Source: Desulfobacteraceae bacterium (GTDB taxonomy: Bacteria; Desulfobacterota; DSM-4660; Desulfatiglandales; Desulfatiglandaceae). Taken from it: 5,050 bases of DNA. Positions 1 through 5,049 of the stretch are shown in pieces. A program made the translations under genes and the position numbers. The notes below the pieces were generated by a model. That model searched no databases, had not been told where the DNA came from, and saw only the letters and a program-made list of their open reading frames with translations. How positions within the stretch are numbered: the first letter of the stretch is position 1; each line of letters begins with the position of its first letter. The stretch spans positions 1 through 5,050 of the forward strand of contig JAUWMY010000237.1 of assembly GCA_030612945.1 (NCBI GenBank). Direction: 5' to 3'.

Positions 1-123
1 GGCGGTGAGGCCGGCTCTGACGGCGGGGGTGACGGTGGAGGTGCCGGCGGCGGTCATGGTGGTGGTCATGGCGGTGGTCACGGGGGTGGCCATGGCGGCG
101 GCCACGGCGGTGGAAACAAATAG
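1..123 (+). CDS. C-terminal fragment of a protein with a Gly/His-rich (GGGH)n tail
   Basis: The first reading frame is open from base 1 to a TAG at 121-123 and gives 40 residues; the start lies upstream of the window, so only the tail is visible. From residue 8 to 39 the protein is a strict period-4 repeat, GGGX, with X = D, A, H, H, H, H, H, N, ending in Lys. The DNA (22-117) is correspondingly a degenerate 12-bp tandem repeat, with varied third codon positions that suggest selection at the protein level. Regularly spaced His in a flexible Gly chain is typical of metal-binding (Ni, Zn, Cu) or low-complexity surface tails. The folded part is not in the window, so the family cannot be named. 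A longer-looking reading in the second frame from position 5 is a by-product of the GC-rich repeat. Confidence 0.7.
   Translation, partial: GGEAGSDGGGDGGGAGGGHGGGHGGGHGGGHGGGHGGGNK
22..117 (+). repeat. 12-bp tandem coding repeat (eight GGGX units)
   Basis: Eight consecutive 12-bp units each encode Gly-Gly-Gly-X in the first reading frame. The five central units (46-105) encode GGGH, using CAT or CAC for His and mixed Gly codons (GGC, GGT, GGG). The first two units end in Asp and Ala, and the last ends in Asn. Such repeats can change copy number by slippage, so the tail may vary in length between strains. Confidence 0.75.
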
Positions 124-453
124 ATCATATCAAAAGGAAATCCCTCCCTTCCCCCCTTGCCTGCGACGAGCAGCGCGCCGTGCTCTCGGCGAACGCTTCG
201 ACCATAAGAACACTGCCAGAAAGCTTAATGAAGTTACACTTCCTGGGTAGTAACGGATAAATAAGAAAAAAATATATTCTGGATAACCGCAATGTAACCA
301 TGAAGGAGTACTTTGTTCTCATCATTATCTTTATCTGCTCTACTCTTTCAAACCCCTGCCCACCCTTCCAAATTAAACCTCAAGAAATCAAATATTTTGG
401 CCGATAACAGATGCAGGAAGAAAGCGGTGTGATGGACACTCTATATTATTACC

Positions 454-476
454 TCAATTGAGTCAAACTCAATTGA
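454..476. promoter_or_regulatory. Perfect 10-bp inverted repeat, possible operator
   Basis: Arms TCAATTGAGT (454-463) and ACTCAATTGA (467-476) are perfect reverse complements around a 3-bp spacer CAA. Each arm contains the palindrome CAATTG. No T-tract follows, so it is unlikely to be an intrinsic terminator. The dyad suits a dimeric transcription factor, but it lies about 224 bp before the kinase start and no promoter was confidently placed beside it. It directly abuts the 7-bp repeat at 480-507, so it could also belong to a repeat cluster. Confidence 0.4.
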
Positions 477-479
477 AAT

Positions 480-507
480 GGTACTTGGTATCCGGTACTG
501 GGTACTG
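480..507. repeat. 7-bp tandem repeat, four copies (GGTACTG-like)
   Basis: Four consecutive heptamers are visible: GGTACTT (480-486), GGTATCC (487-493), GGTACTG (494-500) and GGTACTG (501-507). All share GGTA, and the last two are identical. It is non-coding. Heptanucleotide short tandem repeats are known in intergenic DNA of several bacteria, notably cyanobacteria; here the function is unknown. Confidence 0.7.
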
Positions 508-594
508 GTTTAGAGGAATATTTTTCATTTTTTATATCTCTTCATCAAAAAAACACAAAACATGATGCGAAATACAATAAAACCAATACCATCC

Positions 595-613
595 GATTGA
601 GCATCGCTCAATC
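595..613. repeat. Perfect 8-bp inverted repeat upstream of the kinase gene
   Basis: Arms GATTGAGC (595-602) and GCTCAATC (606-613) are perfect complements around a 3-nt loop ATC. It could form a hairpin in a leader transcript or be a dyad DNA site. There is no T-tract after it, so it is not an obvious terminator. It lies 86 bp before the kinase ATG and resembles the 454-476 dyad in sharing TTGAG/CTCAA cores. Confidence 0.45.
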
Positions 614-633
614 ATGGAATTCCTGAATTGCTT

Positions 634-661
634 CCCCGACAAATCGGGGTTTCCGATTTGT
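634..661 (+). promoter_or_regulatory. Two overlapping, mutually exclusive hairpins in the kinase leader
   Basis: Hairpin A pairs CCCCGA (634-639) with TCGGGG (644-649) around a CAAA loop. Hairpin B pairs ACAAATCGG (639-647) with CCGATTTGT (653-661) around a 5-nt loop. They share bases 639-647, so an RNA could form only one at a time. The block ends 27 nt before the Shine-Dalgarno of the kinase. Neither stem covers the ribosome binding site and no T-tract follows, so a classic attenuator is not shown. This is a structural observation; regulation is inferred. Confidence 0.35.
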
Positions 662-663
662 TC

Positions 664-673
664 AAACCGGTTT
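664..673. repeat. 10-bp perfect palindrome AAACCGGTTT
   Basis: AAACCGGTTT reads the same on both strands, directly after the hairpin pair and 16 bp before the Shine-Dalgarno of the kinase gene. It may be a dimeric protein binding site or part of the structured leader. The evidence is sequence symmetry only. Confidence 0.3.
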
Positions 674-688
674 ATCCAGGTTAAGTAC

Positions 689-692
689 GGAG
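689..692 (+). promoter_or_regulatory. Shine-Dalgarno of the hybrid kinase gene
   Basis: GGAG sits 7 nt before the ATG at 700, a normal spacing, and supports that codon as the true start. Confidence 0.75.
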
Positions 693-699
693 ACAGTTA

Positions 700-2856
700 A
701 TGATTAGCAAACTATTAAGAAAACTTGGTCTAATAAAGAGCACACTTGCGATTACAGGCTTTGCGATTCTATTCTCAACCGTACTGTATCTAATTTCATG
801 TATCTTCCATGGAGAAATTCATACTTGGGGTTTAATCACAGCAGCCATTATTCCGGCTATAGTCGCCCCTATACCATCATATCTTCTTTTGCGAGTTGCA
901 ATCAGACTTGCATTGTCGGAGAAGAATCTTTGGAAGAGTGAGGAGAACTACAGAAAAATTCTTGAAAGCATCGAGGAAGGATATTTCGAGGTTGATCTTG
1001 AGGGGAACCTCACCTTCTTTAATGAATCCATGCTCAAAATAGCTGCATATCCCCGGGACGAATTAATGGGCATGAACAAACGGGAATACACTGCCCCGGA
1101 AACGGCAAAAAAAATGTTCAGGTTGTTTAGTGAGATATATCGCACTGGCAAAGCAGCAAAAATAATGCATTACGAAATCATCAGAAAAGATGGGAGCACG
1201 AGGATTCTCGAATTGTCTTCCTCCTTAATGCAAGACTCGATGGGGCTTCCGATTGGCTTTCATGGTGTTGCACGAGATGTCACGGAACATGTCCGTGCCG
1301 ATGAGGCGTTAAGGGAGAGCGAGGAAAAGTACAAAAAACTCTATGAAAAATCAAAAAGAGCTGAAGAGGTCTATCGCTCTCTTCTTCATTCTTCAGCCGA
1401 TGCCATAGTCATGTACGACTTGGAAGGAAACACCCAATATATAAGCCCTGCGTTTACCCACATTTTCGGGTGGACTATGGAGGAAGTGAAAGGAAAACAG
1501 GTTTCTTTTCTCCCCGATTCTGAGAGGGCAGCTACCATAGCTGGCGCCAAGGAAATTATGAAGAATGGGACACGCATACAAGGCTTTGCAACAAGGCGCT
1601 ACTCAAAGGATGGACGTCTGATAGATGTCAGCATCAGCGGGTCACGTTACAATGATCATGAAGGAAAGCCAGCAGGGATGTTAGTTACCATTCGTGATAT
1701 CTCTGAAAGAAAGAAAATGGAAATGCAACTGCATTTAGCCCAGAAGGTAGAGGCTATCGGTACCCTGGCAGGCGGTATTGCCCATGATTTTAATAACCTG
1801 CTCATGGGTATTGAGGGAAATACTTCTTTGATGCTCTACGATATCGATTCTTCTCATCCGCATTATGGGGCACTTAAAATAATTAGACAACAGGTCAAAA
1901 GCGGGGCCAAGCTTACGGCACAGCTTCTCGGCTATGCGCGAAAAGGGAAATATAAGGTTCAGCCCATCAGGCTGAACCAGGTGGTTGAGGAGACTGGGAA
2001 CACATTTGGCAGAGCGAGAAAAGACATTACCATTCATCGAGACCTGTCGACGGACTTGTCTGCCATAGAAGCCGATCAGGGACAGATAGAACAGGTGCTG
2101 TTGAACCTGTATGTCAATGCCGCAGATGCCATGCCTGATGGTGGAGACCTCAACCTAAAGACCATGAATGCAACCCACGAGGATATGAAGGAGAAGCCAT
2201 ACGATCCAAATCCAGGCAACTATGTCCTGCTGAAAGTCACTGACACAGGAATAGGGATGGAACAAGAGGTCCAGAAGCGCATCTTTGACCCATTTTTTAC
2301 AACGAAAGAAATGGGCAGGGGCACAGGCCTTGGATTGGCTTCTGCTTACGGCATTATAAAGAACCACGGTGGGTATGTTGATGTCCAATCTGAAAAAGGG
2401 CATGGCACTACATTCAGCATTTATCTTCCGGCATCAGATCAAAAAGTCTACGCAGAAATCGAGAAGGACAACCAGATCACTGAGGGCACCGGCACCATCC
2501 TGTTAGTTGATGATGAAGAAATGGTATTGGATGTGGGTGCTAAGATGCTTGAAAACCTGGGTTACACTGTTTTCAAGGCCAGAAGCGGCAATGAGGCCAT
2601 TGAGACCTATGAAGAAAACAAAGGCCACATTGATATGATCATTTTGGATATGGTCATGCCACAAATGGCTGGAGGAGAGGCATATGACAGATTGAAAGAG
2701 ATCGATCCCAATGCCAGAGTCCTTCTTTCAAGCGGATATAGTATTGAGGGACAAGCGAAGGAGATCCTGATGCGTGGATGTGCCGGCTTTATACAGAAGC
2801 CCTTTGGTATGGAAGAATTGGGCGGCAAAACGAGGGAGATACTTGCTAACAGATAG
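700..2856 (+). CDS. Membrane-anchored PAS-PAS hybrid sensor histidine kinase with C-terminal receiver
   Basis: A complete 718-residue protein that senses a signal, autophosphorylates on His and passes the phosphate to its own Asp. Two hydrophobic segments (about 14-36 and 43-68), separated by a loop of about six residues, anchor it in the inner membrane with almost no periplasmic domain, so sensing is probably by the two cytoplasmic PAS domains (about 82-200 and 222-340, ending in GVARDVTE and IRDISERK). A charged, likely coiled-coil stretch (about 196-225) joins them. The HisKA part has GGIAHDFNN with His362. The ATPase part has the N-box NLYVNAADAM (Asn473), DTGIGM (515-520), FDPFFTTK (529-536) and GTGLGLA (541-547). 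The receiver (about 598-716) has acidic residues 604-605, phospho-acceptor Asp650 in ILDMVMP, Ser678 and Lys700. All catalytic residues are present. There is no Hpt or DNA-binding domain, so the downstream partner must be elsewhere. The signal sensed by the PAS domains cannot be told. A CheD-HDOD gene follows after 14 nt, probably in the same operon. Confidence 0.95.
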   Translation: MISKLLRKLGLIKSTLAITGFAILFSTVLYLISCIFHGEIHTWGLITAAIIPAIVAPIPSYLLLRVAIRLALSEKNLWKSEENYRKILESIEEGYFEVDLEGNLTFFNESMLKIAAYPRDELMGMNKREYTAPETAKKMFRLFSEIYRTGKAAKIMHYEIIRKDGSTRILELSSSLMQDSMGLPIGFHGVARDVTEHVRADEALRESEEKYKKLYEKSKRAEEVYRSLLHSSADAIVMYDLEGNTQYISPAFTHIFGWTMEEVKGKQVSFLPDSERAATIAGAKEIMKNGTRIQGFATRRYSKDGRLIDVSISGSRYNDHEGKPAGMLVTIRDISERKKMEMQLHLAQKVEAIGTLAGGIAHDFNNLLMGIEGNTSLMLYDIDSSHPHYGALKIIRQQVKSGAKLTAQLLGYARKGKYKVQPIRLNQVVEETGNTFGRARKDITIHRDLSTDLSAIEADQGQIEQVLLNLYVNAADAMPDGGDLNLKTMNATHEDMKEKPYDPNPGNYVLLKVTDTGIGMEQEVQKRIFDPFFTTKEMGRGTGLGLASAYGIIKNHGGYVDVQSEKGHGTTFSIYLPASDQKVYAEIEKDNQITEGTGTILLVDDEEMVLDVGAKMLENLGYTVFKARSGNEAIETYEENKGHIDMIILDMVMPQMAGGEAYDRLKEIDPNARVLLSSGYSIEGQAKEILMRGCAGFIQKPFGMEELGGKTREILANR

Positions 2857-2870
2857 AATCCTTTGCGGCA

Positions 2871-4322
2871 ATGTGTAATGTGCCATTGGAAACGGCAACT
2901 CACATCCTGGAAAAAGCTGGTTCTTGTCAGAAAATGAATGAAATGAAAACAATAGACACTATGCCAAGACTGCAAGTAGCTTCAGGCAGTTACGTCGTCA
3001 ACGGGAAAACCCCTAAGATCCTGGAGGCGTACCTGGGAACCTGCGTGGGCGTGACCCTTTGTGACCGGAACGCCAATGTGGGCGGATTGATTCATTTGCT
3101 CCTGCCAGAGCCAACCGGCATGCAAAAAGGCTGGCAACCTGCTCTTTACGCCACAACAGGATTACCACTTTTTCTTCAGGCCCTGCATGATGCCGGTGCC
3201 TCCAAAGATAATTTAAAGGCATTAGTTGCCGGAGGCGCCCTGATTGGGCCTCTATCTGAGAAGGATTTAGACCTTAATATTGGTGGACGTACCACTGAAA
3301 TTGTGGAAGAGATCCTGCATCGCGAGGGAATACCCATATCTAAAAGTGAAACCGGCGGCTATTTCGGTTGCAGGTTGAGTCTGAATACAGAGACCTGGGA
3401 AAGTAACATTGAACCCGTGGGGATTTCAACTACGCCCTCAGAAAAAGCAACCTGTAAAAAGCCGTCTTTTGAACAGATTGAAGACGCTGTGGAGCGTGTT
3501 CGCCCCATTCCCCAGGTAGCCCTTAAGATAATCCGGATGATTCATGATGACAATTACAGCATGAAAGACATCGCCGAGGATATCCGTCAGGATCAAATTA
3601 TCTGTGCCAAGGTTCTCAGGCTCTGCAATTCAGCCTTTTTCGCAACGAAAGTAAAAATCGACACCCTGAATAGGGCCTTGGTCATGATTGGCGAGAAGAA
3701 TCTGATGCAATTGGTGGTATCAGCGTCTTTAGAAGACTTTTTCCCTGAAACCAAGCAAGGCTATTCTCTTTGTAAAGGGGGGCTTTACAGGCACGCTCTC
3801 GGAACCGCAATTATCAGCGAAAAACTGGCTGAACTTACAGGGAAAACATCAAGCGGGCTGGCATACACGGCTGGGCTATTACATGATATAGGCAAAGTGG
3901 TTTTAGATCAGTACCTGGCCCCTGCATACCCTCTTTTTTACCGCAGAACCCAGATAGATGGTGTCAACCTGATAGAAGTAGAAAGTGACGAGTTCGGCTT
4001 CACTCATACAGAGGCAGGTGGTAGATTGGCCGAACGCTGGTCTTTACCGGACAACCTGGGGGATACGATCCGAAATCACCACCATCCCGAACAGGCCTGC
4101 ATTAGTCCGGAATTGACCCACTTAGTTTATATCGCTGATCTGCTAATGTCGCGATTCGCTGTGGGACATGAATTGGAACGCTTGAATACGAATCAACTGA
4201 CATCGCGGTTACAGAAAGTAGGTCTCCACCCAGAGCAATTTCCACTGATAGTCGAAAGTATTCCTGATCAGATATTGACCGGCTCTTTGTTGAATGGTTC
4301 TAAAAATATGTCCACTCAGTAA
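2871..4322 (+). CDS. CheD-HDOD fusion protein (chemoreceptor deamidase-like domain plus HDOD signalling domain)
   Basis: A 483-residue soluble protein with two domains. Residues ~33-184 match CheD, which deamidates Gln in chemoreceptors: LGTCVGV carries Cys58 and GGLIHLLLPEP carries His75, 17 residues apart as in Thermotoga maritima CheD (Cys27/His44). The family blocks AGGA (120-123), NIGGRTTE (136-143), GIP (153-155) and TGG (161-163) follow in order, so the domain is full length. The position matching the third catalytic residue, Thr21 of T. maritima, is Glu52. Residues ~199-405 are an HDOD domain (VRPIPQVALKII near the start, LLHDIGK at 336-342), with His308, His338-Asp339, His379, His403-405 and Asp423, a nearly complete HD-type metal ligand set. 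HDOD proteins usually act in signalling without a proven enzyme activity. The gene starts 14 nt after the kinase stop, suggesting cotranscription. No start has a good ribosome binding site; Met31 (2961) fits the usual CheD N-terminus, with Met22 (2934) and Met25 (2943) as alternatives. Domain calls are firm; the receptor target is unknown. Confidence 0.9.
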   Translation: MCNVPLETATHILEKAGSCQKMNEMKTIDTMPRLQVASGSYVVNGKTPKILEAYLGTCVGVTLCDRNANVGGLIHLLLPEPTGMQKGWQPALYATTGLPLFLQALHDAGASKDNLKALVAGGALIGPLSEKDLDLNIGGRTTEIVEEILHREGIPISKSETGGYFGCRLSLNTETWESNIEPVGISTTPSEKATCKKPSFEQIEDAVERVRPIPQVALKIIRMIHDDNYSMKDIAEDIRQDQIICAKVLRLCNSAFFATKVKIDTLNRALVMIGEKNLMQLVVSASLEDFFPETKQGYSLCKGGLYRHALGTAIISEKLAELTGKTSSGLAYTAGLLHDIGKVVLDQYLAPAYPLFYRRTQIDGVNLIEVESDEFGFTHTEAGGRLAERWSLPDNLGDTIRNHHHPEQACISPELTHLVYIADLLMSRFAVGHELERLNTNQLTSRLQKVGLHPEQFPLIVESIPDQILTGSLLNGSKNMSTQ

Positions 4323-4413
4323 TTCAAACTCAGCCTGTATTCGTGGTGGTGCACAATGGGAAAAAAGATAAATAACTGAACAAATCACTATCTAACCCGC
4401 ATAGCAAAGCAGT

Positions 4414-4441
4414 AACCATCCCGCTACCGCGGGATGGTTTT
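4414..4441 (+). terminator. Probable intrinsic terminator of the kinase/CheD-HDOD operon
   Basis: An 11-bp perfect stem pairs AACCATCCCGC (4414-4424) with GCGGGATGGTT (4429-4439) around a TACC loop, and the 3' arm runs into TTTT (4438-4441). It lies 91 bp after the stop of the CheD-HDOD gene. The stem is strong, but the T-tract is short and is followed by AG, so termination may be partial. Confidence 0.65.
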
Positions 4442-4463
4442 AGTACCTATTTATTGAAATCAC

Positions 4464-4481
4464 ATCATGTTTGCACATGAT
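4464..4481. repeat. 7-bp inverted repeat in the convergent gap
   Basis: ATCATGT (4464-4470) and ACATGAT (4475-4481) are perfect complements around TTGC. No T-tract of note follows on either strand. It may be a secondary transcript-end hairpin or simply part of the repeat cluster. Confidence 0.35.
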
Positions 4482-4562
4482 TTATGCCATAAGCAGATTG
4501 AATATTTAAGCAATTCTATCGATTTTAATAGAAAAGACAGAGCAGAGCGATACCACAAATCT

Positions 4563-4590
4563 TCAATATTCAATCGTCAATATTCAATTC
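4563..4590. repeat. 7-bp tandem repeat, four copies (TCAATNN)
   Basis: Four consecutive heptamers share TCAAT: TCAATAT (4563-4569), TCAATCG (4570-4576), TCAATAT (4577-4583) and TCAATTC (4584-4590). Copies 1 and 3 are identical. The unit length and copy number equal those of the repeat at 480-507, but the unit sequence is different. Confidence 0.7.
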
Positions 4591-4644
4591 CGGCTTGTCC
4601 GGGTTGGGGATTAATTAATACCATGTCCTTTGAGCTTTGATTGT

Positions 4645-5049
4645 TTATTCCTTAACCGCAGCTCGCATTTGTGCAAGTCCCTGGTGTGCGGCATTGATAA
4701 AGGGATGAACCGTAGGCGCAGCGGTCAGGAGTGGGTGTGTGGCGATTTGCATCATATCTATTTCCCGCACTGTCACTCTCTTTTGAATAGCCAGCGCGAT
4801 CACGTTGATTAATTCCCCCACTGCTGCGCATCCATATACCTGTCCACCCATTATTATCCCTGACCTGGGCGAAAAGCAGAGCTTTACCATGCATTCACAT
4901 GCATCCGGGAGTGTTATCGGGTGACGATCATAGGAGACAACAGATGACGACATGGCCCGGAACCCCTCTCTTTCTCCGACCCGGCAGATCATTCCTGCAC
5001 TGGCAAATGAAACTTCGCCGATCCTTGTAGAAAAGGCAGAAATAGTCCC
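4645..5049 (-). CDS. FAD-dependent pyridine nucleotide-disulfide oxidoreductase, C-terminal part (5' end outside window)
   Basis: The minus-strand frame is open from the window edge to a TAA at 4645-4647, giving 134 residues without a start. The sequence matches the C-terminal dimerisation domain of the pyridine nucleotide-disulfide oxidoreductase family: a FSPRSGIIMGGQVYG strand-turn-strand, then a GELINVIALAIQKRVTV helix and an ATHPLLTAAPTVHP segment near the end. Members are FAD- and NAD(P)H-using flavoproteins that work as homodimers in the cytosol. The HPxxSE-like His-Glu signature of dihydrolipoamide dehydrogenase and glutathione reductase is replaced by HPLLTAAP, which points to the broader NADH oxidase/CoA-disulfide reductase-like group and away from a classic lipoamide dehydrogenase. 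The nucleotide-binding domains and the redox Cys are not in the window, so substrate cannot be given. The Met at 4992 is internal, not a start, because the homology continues upstream of it. It converges on the CheD-HDOD gene. Confidence 0.8.
   Translation of the reverse strand, partial: GTISAFSTRIGEVSFASAGMICRVGEREGFRAMSSSVVSYDRHPITLPDACECMVKLCFSPRSGIIMGGQVYGCAAVGELINVIALAIQKRVTVREIDMMQIATHPLLTAAPTVHPFINAAHQGLAQMRAAVKE

Larger units (their letters stand above)
124..699. other. 576-bp intergenic region without a convincing gene
   Basis: No reading frame here shows coding character or a recognisable domain. The first ~120 bases are pyrimidine- and GC-rich; from about 240 on the region becomes AT-rich. 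A 35-codon frame at 300-407 starts with a hydrophobic signal-like stretch but has no ribosome binding site. The right half holds an inverted repeat (454-476), a 7-bp tandem repeat (480-507), another inverted repeat (595-613), two overlapping hairpins (634-661) and a 10-bp palindrome (664-673), all ahead of the kinase start at 700. No strong -35/-10 pair could be assigned by eye, although the promoter for the kinase operon must lie here or within the upstream gene. No terminator with a T-tract was found for the upstream gene. Confidence 0.6.
4323..4644. other. Convergent intergenic region rich in repeats
   Basis: This 322-bp gap separates the + strand CheD-HDOD gene from a minus-strand oxidoreductase gene. 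No coding frame in it is convincing. It holds a terminator-like hairpin (4414-4441), a 7-bp hairpin stem (4464-4481), a weaker 6-bp inverted repeat (TTCTAT 4514-4519 with ATAGAA 4528-4533), a 7-bp tandem repeat (4563-4590) and an 11-bp element at 4496-4506 repeated in inverted orientation at 4565-4575. Next to the tandem repeat, CCGG occurs twice around a 5-nt spacer (4590-4602). No clear T-tailed hairpin was found for the minus-strand gene. Confidence 0.6.

Noticed and set aside
168..185. GAGCA/TGCTC hairpin after the upstream gene
   Set aside because: Only 5 bp of stem and no T-tract, too weak to call a terminator.
5..250. 81-codon + strand frame in the second reading frame
   Set aside because: Its Val/Ala-rich start is the GC-rich GGGX repeat read out of frame, and it then runs through non-coding DNA. 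The first frame gives the credible Gly/His protein end.
473..540. Possible sigma-70 promoter near TTGAAA (473-478) or TATATC (533-538)
   Set aside because: Neither element has a good partner at 16-18 bp spacing, so no promoter was called.
615..632. Possible sigma-54 promoter (TGG ... TTGC) before the kinase
   Set aside because: The GG and GC elements are about two bases too far apart for a -24/-12 promoter, and the bases after TGG do not match the consensus.
1735..2037. 100-codon minus-strand frame
   Set aside because: Antisense shadow of the HisKA region of the kinase; no domain of its own.
2607..2975. 122-codon minus-strand frame over the kinase receiver and gene junction
   Set aside because: It lies antisense to the receiver domain, whose motifs are clear on the + strand, and it shows no recognisable domain.
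4563..4590. CRISPR-like array
   Set aside because: The units are contiguous 7-mers with no spacers and no cas gene nearby; this is a short tandem repeat.
4630..4812. 60-codon + strand frame in the right part
   Set aside because: Antisense to the oxidoreductase C-terminus, which has clear family similarity on the minus strand.
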